From the NCBI GenBank assembly GCA_045652465.1, contig JAZRUI010000003.1:9122-73121 (forward strand): 64,000 nucleotides of DNA. The letters are read 5' to 3'. Shown in pieces: positions 7,833 to 15,955 of the stretch. The DNA comes from SIG589 sp045652465 (lineage in GTDB: Bacteria > Bacillota > Clostridia > Oscillospirales > Acutalibacteraceae). The translations under genes were made by a program, and so were the position numbers. Each line of letters begins with the position of its first letter. Position 1 is the first letter of the stretch. The notes beneath the pieces were generated by a model. The model was given only the letters and a program-made list of their open reading frames with translations. It was not told the origin of the DNA and searched no databases.

Positions 7833-8852
7833 ATGAAAGAACAGTTAGCGCAAATTCGCCTGACCGCACTTGATGCAGTCAAGGCAGCGCAAACCGCCGC
7901 CGACACCGAGGAACTCCGCGTTCGTTTCCTCGGCAAAAAGGGTGAGGTTTCGGCAATACTTAAATCGCTCGGTCAGCTTTCGGCTGAAGAGCGCCCCGTT
8001 ATCGGTCAGCTCGCAAACGAGGTTCGCGCCGATATTGAAAAGGCTTTGGCGGAAAAGAAGGAAGCCCTCGGCAAGGCAGCACTCGCTGCAAAGCTCGAGA
8101 GCGAGAAAATCGATGTTACCATGCCCGCTAAAAAGTGCACTGTTGGCGGACTTCATCCGCTTAACACCGTTTTGGCGGATATGATTGATATTTTCCAGTC
8201 GATGGGATTCGATGTTGTTGACGGACCCGAGGTTGAAACCGATTATTATAACTTTGAGGCCCTCAACATCCCCGCCGACCATCCCGCAAGAGATATGCAG
8301 GATACCTTCTATTTAGGCGAGAACATCCTTCTCCGCACCCAGACCTCGGCTGCACAAATCCGCACAATGAAAGACCGCAAGCCCCCCATCCGCATCGTTT
8401 GCCCCGGCCGCGTTTTCCGCGCCGATGAGGTTGATGCAACCCATTCCCCCGTTTTCCATCAAATGGAAGGTCTTGTTGTTGATAAGGGCGTTACCATGTG
8501 CGACCTTAAGGGCGTTCTTGAGCAGTTTGCCCACGAGATTTACGGACCCGACACCAAGGTTAAATTCCGCCCCTCCTTCTTCCCCTTCACCGAACCCAGC
8601 GTTGAGGTTGATGTTACCTGCTCCGAATGCGGAGGCAAGGGTTGTCGCGTTTGCAAGGGCTCGGGTTGGATTGAGATTTTAGGCGCAGGTATGGTTCATC
8701 CCAATGTTTTGCGCGCCTGCGGAATCGACCCCGAGGAATATTCAGGATTCGCTTTCGGTATCGGTCTTGACCGCCTTACCACCACCCGCTATAAAATCAG
8801 CGATATACGCCTGCTTTTCGAAAACGACAAGCGTTTTCTTGACCAGTTTTAA
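7833..8852 (+). CDS. pheS: Phenylalanine--tRNA ligase alpha subunit
   Basis: Catalytic alpha subunit of the alpha2beta2 class II synthetase. The 339-residue length is normal. An N-terminal coiled coil (about residues 1-90) precedes the catalytic core with VDGPEVETDYYNFEALN, FRADEVDATHSPVFHQMEG (motif 2), FTEPSVEVDV and the glycine-rich motif 3 FAFGIGLDRL. A CxxC-CxxC pair (CSECGGKGCRVC) sits near residue 275. The open frame extends upstream into the T-box, but ATG 7833 with GGAGG in front is the real start. pheT follows after 15 nt. Confidence 0.97.
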   Translation: MKEQLAQIRLTALDAVKAAQTAADTEELRVRFLGKKGEVSAILKSLGQLSAEERPVIGQLANEVRADIEKALAEKKEALGKAALAAKLESEKIDVTMPAKKCTVGGLHPLNTVLADMIDIFQSMGFDVVDGPEVETDYYNFEALNIPADHPARDMQDTFYLGENILLRTQTSAAQIRTMKDRKPPIRIVCPGRVFRADEVDATHSPVFHQMEGLVVDKGVTMCDLKGVLEQFAHEIYGPDTKVKFRPSFFPFTEPSVEVDVTCSECGGKGCRVCKGSGWIEILGAGMVHPNVLRACGIDPEEYSGFAFGIGLDRLTTTRYKISDIRLLFENDKRFLDQF

Positions 8853-8867
8853 AGGAGGAGTATAGAG

Positions 8868-11255
8868 ATGAAAATTTCGCTTAATGCGCTTAAATATTAT
8901 GTTGATATAAATGTTTCGGTTGAGGAGCTTTGCGACCGTATGGTTATGGCAGGCTTCGAGGTTGAGGAAATTGTTGACCTCTCCGCCGAGATGAAAAATG
9001 TTGTTGTTGGTAAAATTGAGAGCATAACTCCCCATCCCGATTCCGACCATCTCCAAATTTGTCAGGTTAATGTTGGAAACGAGGTTCAACAAATCGTTAC
9101 AGGCGCTCAAAATGTTTTCGAGGGCGCTTATGTTCCTGCCGCACTGCACGACTCCTACCTTCCCGGCGGAGTTCACATTAAAAAAGGCAAGCTCCGCGGC
9201 GTTGAATCGGTTGGTATGCTTTGCTCGGGCGAAGAGCTTAACCTCAAGGACTCGGATTATCCCGGCGCCGAGGTTAACGGTATTATGATTATGGATGATA
9301 AATATCCTGCAGGTACCGATATGCGCGAGGTGCTCGACCTTTATGACTATGTTATTGATTTCAAAATAACCGCTAACCGTCCCGATTGTCAGTGCATTAT
9401 CGGCGTTGCAAAGGAAATCAGCGTTGTTTTAGGCGTTCCCTTCCGCGCACCCAAGACCGACTACACCACCGTTGGCGGCGACATCAACGACTACATTAAA
9501 ATCGATGTTGAAAACTATGAGCTTTGCCCCCGCTATGTTGGTAGATTTGTTAAGAATCTCCGCATCAAGGAATCTCCCCGCTGGCTTAAGTCTTGCTTGA
9601 AGGCTTCGGGAATGCGCCCCATCAATAACATCGTTGATATCACCAACTTTGTTATGCTCGAAACGGGCCAGCCGATGCATGCCTTTAACTATAACCAGCT
9701 TGAGGGCAAGCACATCATCGTTCGCAACGCTAAAGATGGCGAAAGCATTCAAACCCTTGATGAAAAGGTTTATGAATTAAACAGCGATATGCTCGTTATT
9801 GCCGATGGCGAAAAGCCCTCCTGCCTCGCAGGTATTATGGGTGGTCTTGAGAGCGAAATCGAAAACGACACCAAGGACCTCTTCCTCGAATCGGCTAAAT
9901 TCAAGCGCGATAACATCCGCCGCACAGGCAGAACCCTCGGTATCCGCACCGAAGCGAGCGGAAGATTCGAAAAGGGCGTTGACATTGTTAATGTTGCTTA
10001 TGCCATGGACCGCGCACTCTCGCTCATTTGCGACCTTGACGCAGGCGATGTTGTTGAGGGCGTTATCGATTGCAATGAAGGACTTCCCGAGGAGCGCGTT
10101 ATTAAGACAAGCGGCAGCGCTATTTGCGCTTTGCTCGGCGTTTCCATCCCGACCGATAGAATGGTTGAGATTCTCAAGAGCCTCGGCCTCGGCGTTACCC
10201 AAAACGGCGATGAAATAACCTGCAGCGTTCCCTCTATCCGCAGCGATATTGAGGGCAAGGCTGACCTCGCCGAAGAGGTTATGCGAATTTACGGTTATGA
10301 CCACATTATAGGCACACCCATGCGCGGCGCCGTTATGAGAGGACGACTCCTCCCGCAACGCTTGGCCGAAAACCGCATTAAGGCAGCTATGACTGCTATG
10401 GGCGCCCGCGAGATTATGACCTATTCCTTCATCAGCAGCAAGGCAACCGCTATGCTCGGTCTTCCCGAGGGCGATGAGCGCCTTAACACCGTTAAGATTT
10501 TAAATCCGCTGGGCGATGAATATTCAACCATGCGCACCCAGCTTATAACCAGCCTGCTAACCGTTCTTTCGACCAACTATAATCGAAAGATTCCCGCCGT
10601 TCGTATGTATGAAGTTTCCAAGCGCTTCATCCCGAAGAGCCTGCCCATAACCGAGCAGCCGCTTGAGCTTCCCACCATGTCAATCGGTGCTTACGGCAGC
10701 GATGAAGATTTCTTCACATTAAAGGGAATGGTTGAACAGGTGCTCTCGGAGTTTGGCGTTACCGCCAAATTCGCCCGCGCTGATGAACCTTATCTCCACC
10801 CCGGCCGTCAGGCATATGCAACCGTTAACGGCGAGGTTGTTGCAGTTCTCGGCGAGGTTCACCCCGAAACTGTTAAGACCTTCGAGCTTGCCGACCGCAC
10901 CTATGTTGCCGAAATCAAACTCGATAAGCTTCTCTCGACCCCGAAGGAAAAGGTTATCTATAAAGCCCTTCCCAAGTTCCCCGCAGTTAGCCGCGACTTT
11001 GCGCTTCTTTGCGATATCGATTTGCCCGCAGGCGAAATTGAGGACACCATCCGCAGCGCCGCAGGCAAGCTTTGCGAAAAGGTTGAACTCTTCGATGTTT
11101 ATATCGGCTCGCAAATTCCCGAGGGCAAAAAGAGCATCGCTTATAATGTATCTCTTCGCTCTCTTGAGGGAACACTTGATGATGAGCAGATCGACCGCGT
11201 TGTTGGCAAAATCATCAAAAAGCTCGGCGAAATCGGCGCAACTTTGAGAGGTTAA
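8868..11255 (+). CDS. pheT: Phenylalanine--tRNA ligase beta subunit
   Basis: Beta subunit, 795 residues, as usual. Domains in order: EMAP-like tRNA-binding fold (about 40-150, VGKIESITPHPDSDHL), B3/B4 editing domain (about 210-385, GMRPINNIVDITNFVMLETG), B5 domain (about 400-475), catalytic-like core (about 480-680) and a C-terminal ferredoxin-like anticodon-binding domain (about 700-795, YKALPKFPAVSRDFALLCD). Strong ribosome site AAAGGAGGAG. Expression follows the phenylalanine T-box upstream of pheS. Confidence 0.97.
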   Translation: MKISLNALKYYVDINVSVEELCDRMVMAGFEVEEIVDLSAEMKNVVVGKIESITPHPDSDHLQICQVNVGNEVQQIVTGAQNVFEGAYVPAALHDSYLPGGVHIKKGKLRGVESVGMLCSGEELNLKDSDYPGAEVNGIMIMDDKYPAGTDMREVLDLYDYVIDFKITANRPDCQCIIGVAKEISVVLGVPFRAPKTDYTTVGGDINDYIKIDVENYELCPRYVGRFVKNLRIKESPRWLKSCLKASGMRPINNIVDITNFVMLETGQPMHAFNYNQLEGKHIIVRNAKDGESIQTLDEKVYELNSDMLVIADGEKPSCLAGIMGGLESEIENDTKDLFLESAKFKRDNIRRTGRTLGIRTEASGRFEKGVDIVNVAYAMDRALSLICDLDAGDVVEGVIDCNEGLPEERVIKTSGSAICALLGVSIPTDRMVEILKSLGLGVTQNGDEITCSVPSIRSDIEGKADLAEEVMRIYGYDHIIGTPMRGAVMRGRLLPQRLAENRIKAAMTAMGAREIMTYSFISSKATAMLGLPEGDERLNTVKILNPLGDEYSTMRTQLITSLLTVLSTNYNRKIPAVRMYEVSKRFIPKSLPITEQPLELPTMSIGAYGSDEDFFTLKGMVEQVLSEFGVTAKFARADEPYLHPGRQAYATVNGEVVAVLGEVHPETVKTFELADRTYVAEIKLDKLLSTPKEKVIYKALPKFPAVSRDFALLCDIDLPAGEIEDTIRSAAGKLCEKVELFDVYIGSQIPEGKKSIAYNVSLRSLEGTLDDEQIDRVVGKIIKKLGEIGATLRG

Positions 11256-11277
11256 AATATTTTAACCATTTTTATGC

Positions 11278-11306
11278 TTGCATAAATTAATATTTTGTTG
11301 TAATAT
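11278..11306 (+). promoter_or_regulatory. Promoter of ireB
   Basis: TTGCAT (11278-11283), 17-bp spacer, TAATAT (11301-11306). Confidence 0.55.
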
Positions 11307-11326
11307 TTGCTTGTGAGGTGTTTATT

Positions 11327-11572
11327 ATGAATGATAAGACTATGACCTTTTCTATAGGAAACGAACAGGAGCAAGAGATTAGAAGAATTTTGCTCACGGT
11401 TTATGATGCCCTTAAAGAAAAGGGATATAATCCCATTAACCAAATCGTTGGTTACATTCTTTCGGAAGACCCCACATATATCACAACCCATAACAACGCT
11501 CGAAGCCTCATTCGCCGCATCGACCGCGATACGCTGCTTCAGTCGCTCGTTAAATATTATCTTACCGATTAA
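11327..11572 (+). CDS. IreB family regulatory phosphoprotein
   Basis: Small 81-residue protein of the IreB (old DUF965) family, known in enterococci as a substrate of the PASTA kinase IreK and a negative regulator of cephalosporin resistance. The family signature EKGYNPINQIVGYILSEDP (about residues 31-49) is present, as is IRRIDRDTLLQSLVKYYL at the end. The family's phosphorylated threonines lie near the N-terminus; here T5 and T7 are candidates. ATG 11327 is preferred over GTG 11318, which lies in the ribosome site GAGGTG. It is a single gene between promoter and terminator. Confidence 0.9.
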   Translation: MNDKTMTFSIGNEQEQEIRRILLTVYDALKEKGYNPINQIVGYILSEDPTYITTHNNARSLIRRIDRDTLLQSLVKYYLTD

Positions 11573-11577
11573 ATTAA

Positions 11578-11607
11578 AGAACCCGAGAAAACTCTCGGGT
11601 TCTTTTT
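11578..11607. terminator. Terminator between ireB and PPTase gene
   Basis: AGAACCCGAGA / TCTCGGGTTCT stem with A-run before and T-run after, so it can serve both convergent genes. Confidence 0.85.
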
Positions 11608-12176
11608 TATTTCTCTATAACTGCGGCGCTGAGCGAAAAGCTTTGGTCGCCGAATTTTAAATCGAATGTGAAAACATTTTTAAGGTTTAGAGTTGAAGGC
11701 ATCAGTCGCAGTTCGCTAATTCCCCTGCCCGAGGCTTTAGATAAAGCTTCGCGCCTTGTATAGATGCTATAGAAGGCTGCCGCCTTATCGGGCGCATCGC
11801 AAAGCAAAAGGCATTCATCAGCCGAGAAAAAACCGCTTGCGATTTTTTGATAATCGCGCGGAGTATGCCCCTCGATGTCAACCCCCGTTTCGCCAAAGCG
11901 AACTCTTTTTTTGAAAAGCTGCGCTTCCTTCGGCAGGGCGGCTTCGATGCTAATCGGCGTTTTTGAGCAAACCGCAGCGGCAACCGCGCCCTTCGAATGC
12001 GACAAAGAAAAGGTTATTGCGCCTTCGGCGAGATAGGGTTTGCCGTTTTCGGTTTTTAAGGCCTTTTCCTCCGAAAAATCGGGATAAACGGAGGATAGCA
12101 TATATTTAAGCAATGTCCAAGCCGCAGCGTGCGGGTCGTTATCGCTCGGCATAGCCGCAACATATAGCATATCCAT
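11607..12176 (-). CDS. 4'-phosphopantetheinyl transferase superfamily protein
   Basis: Expected to move the 4'-phosphopantetheine arm of CoA to a serine of a carrier protein. The Sfp-type motifs are visible: FSLSHSKGAVAAAV (about residues 56-69), GVDIEGH with the metal-binding Asp and Glu (about 98-104), and FYSIYTRREALSKASGRGI where W/F-x-x-K-E-A is usual and here RREAL..K occurs. About 25 extra residues (KTPISIEAALPKEAQLFKKR) separate the first two motifs. The clients are unknown; no carrier protein gene is nearby. ATG 12176 follows AGGAGG. Confidence 0.82.
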   Translation of the reverse strand: MDMLYVAAMPSDNDPHAAAWTLLKYMLSSVYPDFSEEKALKTENGKPYLAEGAITFSLSHSKGAVAAAVCSKTPISIEAALPKEAQLFKKRVRFGETGVDIEGHTPRDYQKIASGFFSADECLLLCDAPDKAAAFYSIYTRREALSKASGRGISELRLMPSTLNLKNVFTFDLKFGDQSFSLSAAVIEK

Positions 12177-12235
12177 CGCCTCCTTTTATAAAAATTTTAA
12201 CCGCTTTTTCCTTTATAGTCAAGTGCATAATACTC

Positions 12236-12264
12236 TTGACAAAACACCCTGATGATGCAATAAT
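12236..12264 (+). promoter_or_regulatory. Promoter of DUF1700/DUF4097 operon
   Basis: TTGACA (12236-12241), 17-bp spacer and AATAAT (12259-12264). Confidence 0.5.
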
Positions 12265-12295
12265 TTTATTAGTATTTTAAAGAGGAGATGTGCTC

Positions 12296-12865
12296 TTGCT
12301 TAAACGGGACTTTTTAAACCAACTTGAGCAAAACCTTGCTCATCTGCCCCATCATAAACGCGACCGCGCAATACATTATCACAGCGGAATTATTGATGGT
12401 AAAATTGAGGCAGGTATCAGCGAGCAGGATGCTATTGCCGCCTTCGGCTCGCCCGAAAAGGCAGCTCTCGAATTCATAAACGGCGGAAAAAGCGAATCGA
12501 AACACCGCTTTTCCAAAAAAATCAAATCAATGCCAACGGCGCTCCGCCTCACCCTCTCGACCGCAGCGGTTGTTTTTTGCATGATGCTTATTGCGGCGGC
12601 CTGGGCATTTTTGCTCTCGGTTTATTTGCTGGCAATAACCGTTGCCCTCGGCGGCTTGGCGATTATCGGAGCGGGCGCTTTTATGTGCTTTGCTGTTAAT
12701 CCTCCCGTTGGAGTTTGCGTTATCGGTCTTGGCATTGTTGTTGCCGCCGTTTCGCTTTTCCTCTTGGGCCCCGCACGCGCCTTCACTAAATTTACATCTC
12801 TCTTTTGCGGATATATCATCGGCAAGATTCGCGGACTTTTGGCAAAGGAGGCGCTTTCCGTATGA
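12296..12865 (+). CDS. DUF1700 (HAAS) membrane protein
   Basis: The N-terminal 70 residues form the HAAS-type helical domain: LLxLP-like AHLPHHKRDRAIHYHSGIID followed by SEQDAIAAFGSPEKAALEFI. Two to three membrane helices follow (about 85-175). Family members usually sit beside a PadR-type regulator and a DUF4097 protein in envelope-stress modules; here the DUF4097 partner is present but no PadR gene precedes. I start at TTG 12296, 8 nt after AGAGGAG; GTG 12290 is too close to that site. It overlaps the next gene by ATGA. Confidence 0.8.
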   Translation: MLKRDFLNQLEQNLAHLPHHKRDRAIHYHSGIIDGKIEAGISEQDAIAAFGSPEKAALEFINGGKSESKHRFSKKIKSMPTALRLTLSTAAVVFCMMLIAAAWAFLLSVYLLAITVALGGLAIIGAGAFMCFAVNPPVGVCVIGLGIVVAAVSLFLLGPARAFTKFTSLFCGYIIGKIRGLLAKEALSV

Positions 12866-13791
12866 AACTGAGCAAGCTTTATATTATTGCAGCCGCCTTC
12901 TTATTGGTCGGCATCATTGTTTTCACGGTTGGATTCGCCATGCTCGGCTTCGATTTCTCGAATTTCGATACCGAGCCGGTTTACACACCTATTAAACACA
13001 CCGCCGACAGCAGCATCACCAGCATCGTTATTAAGGATGACGGCGCCGATATTCGTTTTATAGAGTCGAGCGATAAAAAGATTCATATTAAATATTATGA
13101 AAACACCATTCGCACCTACGAAATCTCGGAGAATGACGGCATCTTGAGCATCGAGCTCAAGACCAATCCGAGTTGGACCCAAAAACTAAACCTCTCCCGA
13201 AGCACACCCGTTGTAACGGTTATGCTCCCCAAAAAATGGAGCGGAGATGTTTTGGCGGAATCGCAAAAGGGCGATATTGAGTTTGACAGCATTAAGGCAA
13301 AAAATATAACCGCAAACGGTACTGCCGGAGATGTTAAACTCATCGGCTGCACCATCACAGGCAACCTTACCGCTTCGGCAAAGAGCGGCAATCTTGAGCT
13401 TTATAACAACACCGTTTCGGGAGCCGCAAGACTTTCGGCATTCAAGGGCAACCTTTTAGCCCAGCTTATAAGCGTTAAAGACCTTTATGCCGATGCCACC
13501 CGCGGTTATATTACATTGGCGGATGTCAGCGCAACACAAAACATCTTCGGCGAATGCACAAGCGGCGATATTAGACTTAGTTCTCTAATCGCCAAGCAAA
13601 GCATCACCCTTATAAGCGCAAACGGAAGCATCCGCGGAAGTTTAAAAGGCTCTGCCGATGATTATTCCTATAACTGCAGCGCGCAGGATGGCTCCTGCAA
13701 CCTCCCCGAAAGCCAACTCGGCGGAAAAATCAACCTCAACCTTCGCACTTCGAAGGGCGATATTGAGGTTCATGTTACCGAAGAAGAATAA
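12862..13791 (+). CDS. DUF4097 family beta-helix protein
   Basis: A 309-residue protein with an N-terminal membrane anchor (about residues 6-28, IIAAAFLLVGIIVFTVGF) and a repetitive outer domain rich in T/S/N/G with a rung-like pattern (KGDIEFDSIKAKNITANG, SGNLELYNNTVSG, SGDIRLSSLIAKQSI, KGDIEVHV), as in DUF4097 proteins that fold as beta-helices. The function is unknown; in the HAAS-DUF4097 pair it may act as an extracytoplasmic sensor or adhesin-like element. ATG 12862 is 8 nt after AAAGGAGG and overlaps the DUF1700 stop. A longer frame exists upstream but lacks a ribosome site. Confidence 0.8.
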   Translation: MKLSKLYIIAAAFLLVGIIVFTVGFAMLGFDFSNFDTEPVYTPIKHTADSSITSIVIKDDGADIRFIESSDKKIHIKYYENTIRTYEISENDGILSIELKTNPSWTQKLNLSRSTPVVTVMLPKKWSGDVLAESQKGDIEFDSIKAKNITANGTAGDVKLIGCTITGNLTASAKSGNLELYNNTVSGAARLSAFKGNLLAQLISVKDLYADATRGYITLADVSATQNIFGECTSGDIRLSSLIAKQSITLISANGSIRGSLKGSADDYSYNCSAQDGSCNLPESQLGGKINLNLRTSKGDIEVHVTEEE

Positions 13792-13796
13792 AATTA

Positions 13797-13838
13797 AATG
13801 GCTCAACAGGGTTATCCCGATTGAGCCATTATTTTTTT
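13797..13838 (+). terminator. Terminator of DUF1700/DUF4097 operon
   Basis: AATGGCTCAA / TTGAGCCATT stem (13798-13807 and 13821-13830) followed by a T-run. Confidence 0.85.
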
Positions 13839-13859
13839 GCGATTTTTATCAAATTATCC

Positions 13860-13888
13860 TTGACTTTACTATGATAAAGTGATAATAT
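13860..13888 (+). promoter_or_regulatory. Promoter and operator of the yerC-his operon
   Basis: TTGACT (13860-13865), 17-bp spacer, TAATAT (13883-13888). Inside it ACTTTA (13863-13868) and TAAAGT (13875-13880) form an inverted repeat, and a further TTAAAGT half-site follows. This looks like an operator, plausibly for the YerC-like regulator encoded next. Confidence 0.6.
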
Positions 13889-13921
13889 GTTAAAGTAATA
13901 AATTTGCGAGGTATTTTAATT

Positions 13922-14215
13922 ATGAAAAAAATGCAAAACGCATCAAAAGACCGCCTTTTTAAGGCTATTCTTAATTTAAAAAGCATCGAAGAATGCTATG
14001 ATTTTTTCGAGGATGTTTGCACCATTAAGGAGCTTTCCGATATGTCGCAGCGCCTTGACACCGCTATATTACTCTATGAGGGTATGAGCTATCAAAAGAT
14101 TTGCGAAGAGGTTAATGTCAGCACCGCAACCATTGGCCGAGTAAGCAAATGCTTAAACTATGGCAGCGGCGGATATAAAAAAGCAATCGACCTTTTAAAA
14201 GCGGAGGATAAATAA
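13922..14215 (+). CDS. YerC/YecD family TrpR-like regulator
   Basis: A 97-residue helical protein of the TrpR superfamily. It carries IKELSDMSQRLDTAILLYEG and a helix-turn-helix SYQKICEEVNVSTATIGRVS followed by CLNYGSGGY, the YerC hallmark. YerC-type proteins have been proposed to be histidine-operon repressors in Firmicutes; that fits its place as first gene of a his operon, overlapping hisZ by 1 nt. ATG 13922 is 10 nt after GCGAGG. Histidine or a charged intermediate as corepressor is inference. Confidence 0.85.
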   Translation: MKKMQNASKDRLFKAILNLKSIEECYDFFEDVCTIKELSDMSQRLDTAILLYEGMSYQKICEEVNVSTATIGRVSKCLNYGSGGYKKAIDLLKAEDK

Positions 14216-15336
14216 TGGATATTCGCAACCTTTCTTGGAGCGCTGAAGAGGGCATCGCCTTTGCGCTTCGCGGACTTTACGAGAAATACGGTTATTCCCA
14301 CTACCGCATGAGCAAATTCGAGGAATACGACCTTTATGCGCGAAACAAGGACTTCCTTATTTCGGACAGTGTTATAACCTTCACCGATATGGATGGTCGC
14401 CTTTTGGCGCTCAAGCCCGATGTTACGCTTTCTATCGTTAAGAATCTCAACGACAAAGAAAACTTTGTTAAGAAGCTTTATTATAACGAAAATGTTTATC
14501 GCATCGGCAAGGGAAACCGCTCCTTTAAGGAAATAATGCAAACGGGACTCGAGGCATTCGGCAACATCGACACCTACACCCTTTGCGAGGTTATAACCCT
14601 CGCCGCCGAGAGCCTTGCGGCTATATCCCCCGATTGGGTTTTGGATGTTTCCAACCTCGATATTTTATCGGCGGTTTTAGAGAAACTGCCGCTCGATGGC
14701 AAGGCAAAGGATGAGATTTGGCGCCTTATCGCCGAAAAGAATGCCCACGAAATTGCCGCGCTTTTAAAGCTCAATAATGTTGATGAAAACGCGATAGCGC
14801 TGGTTGCTAAACTGGTTAGCACAAGCGGAACCGCTGATGAGGTTTTAGCCGAGATTAAGCTTCTCTTAAAGGGCTTTTGCGAAACCGATGCGGTTGATGC
14901 ACTCGAGGCGGCACTTTCGGCTATGGATGAGCGCTATAAAGAGAGAATCCGCATTGATTTCTCGGTTGTTGACAACACCAAATATTATAACGGAATAGTA
15001 TTTAAAGGCTTTATAAAGGATGTTCCAACCGCAGTTCTCTCGGGCGGACAATATAACCGCCTTATGAGGAGAATGGGAAGAAACTGCGATGCAGTTGGCT
15101 TTGCGGTTTACCACGACACCCTCGAGCGCCTCTATAGAAAAGAGAACTGCCTCGATGTTGATGCGCTCTTAATTTACGGTGACAGCAAGGTTCAGGACAT
15201 TAAAGCCGCAACCGAAAAGTTGCAGGCGGAGGGTCTTTCCGTTCTTGCTGAAAAAGAATTATGCGATGATATTAAGTTTGGCCGCCTGTTTTTCCTTGAG
15301 GGCGGAGTTTTGAAGGAGAATGAAGATAATGCTTAA
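14215..15336 (+). CDS. hisZ: ATP phosphoribosyltransferase regulatory subunit HisZ
   Basis: A HisRS-like paralogue that binds short HisG and makes it active and histidine-sensitive. The class II synthetase fold is visible (FEEYDLY, DMDGRLLALKPDVTLSIVKN, YYNENVYRIGK, FKEIMQTGLEAFG), and the C-terminal part ends after LSGGQYNRLM, without the anticodon-binding domain of true HisRS. Length 373 is typical. It overlaps yerC by 1 nt and hisG by a few nt. Confidence 0.93.
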   Translation: MDIRNLSWSAEEGIAFALRGLYEKYGYSHYRMSKFEEYDLYARNKDFLISDSVITFTDMDGRLLALKPDVTLSIVKNLNDKENFVKKLYYNENVYRIGKGNRSFKEIMQTGLEAFGNIDTYTLCEVITLAAESLAAISPDWVLDVSNLDILSAVLEKLPLDGKAKDEIWRLIAEKNAHEIAALLKLNNVDENAIALVAKLVSTSGTADEVLAEIKLLLKGFCETDAVDALEAALSAMDERYKERIRIDFSVVDNTKYYNGIVFKGFIKDVPTAVLSGGQYNRLMRRMGRNCDAVGFAVYHDTLERLYRKENCLDVDALLIYGDSKVQDIKAATEKLQAEGLSVLAEKELCDDIKFGRLFFLEGGVLKENEDNA

Positions 15337-15955
15337 TGTTGCTCTGCCCAAGGGCAGGCTGGGCGAAAAGGTTTATGCCATGTTTGAAAAGGCGGGTTTC
15401 CCCTGCCCTTCAATTAAAGAAAACAACCGCAAGCTCATTTTTGAAAACGAGGAAGCAGGGGTTAGATACTTTTGGGTTAAGCCCTCGGATGTTGCTATCT
15501 ATGTTGAGCGCGGCGCCGCCGACATCGGCGTTGCAGGCAAGGATATTTTGCTTGAATACTCGCCCGATGTTTATGAGCTTCTCGATTTGAATCTCGGCAA
15601 ATGCCGAATGGCTGTTGCCGCCAAGGCGGGTTTCCGCGATGATAACCGAACCGCCCTTCGCGTTGCCACCAAGTTTTCCAATATTGCCGCTAACCACTAC
15701 CTTTCAAAGGGTCGCGATATTGATATTATCCACCTCAACGGTTCCATCGAAATTGCGCCGATTTTGGGTCTTTCGGATGTTATCGTTGATATTGTTGAAA
15801 CGGGAACAACCCTCAAAGAAAACAACCTTGAGGTTATCGAAACCATCGTTCCCATCAGCGCAAGACTCATCGCCAACAAGGCGAGCTACAAATTCAAATC
15901 AGAGCAGATAAACAACCTGCGAAGCGAACTTATGAAAGGTATTGATATAGCATGA
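15329..15955 (+). CDS. hisG: ATP phosphoribosyltransferase, short form
   Basis: First step of histidine synthesis: ATP plus PRPP gives phosphoribosyl-ATP. The 208-residue protein is the short HisG that needs HisZ, matching its neighbour. ALPKGRLGEK starts the protein, GAADIGVAGKDIL lies near residue 60 and the PRPP site is DIVETGTTLKENNLE. I start at ATG 15329, 10 nt after AAGGAG; an upstream in-frame ATG at 15320 is too near the ribosome site. Confidence 0.95.
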   Translation: MLNVALPKGRLGEKVYAMFEKAGFPCPSIKENNRKLIFENEEAGVRYFWVKPSDVAIYVERGAADIGVAGKDILLEYSPDVYELLDLNLGKCRMAVAAKAGFRDDNRTALRVATKFSNIAANHYLSKGRDIDIIHLNGSIEIAPILGLSDVIVDIVETGTTLKENNLEVIETIVPISARLIANKASYKFKSEQINNLRSELMKGIDIA

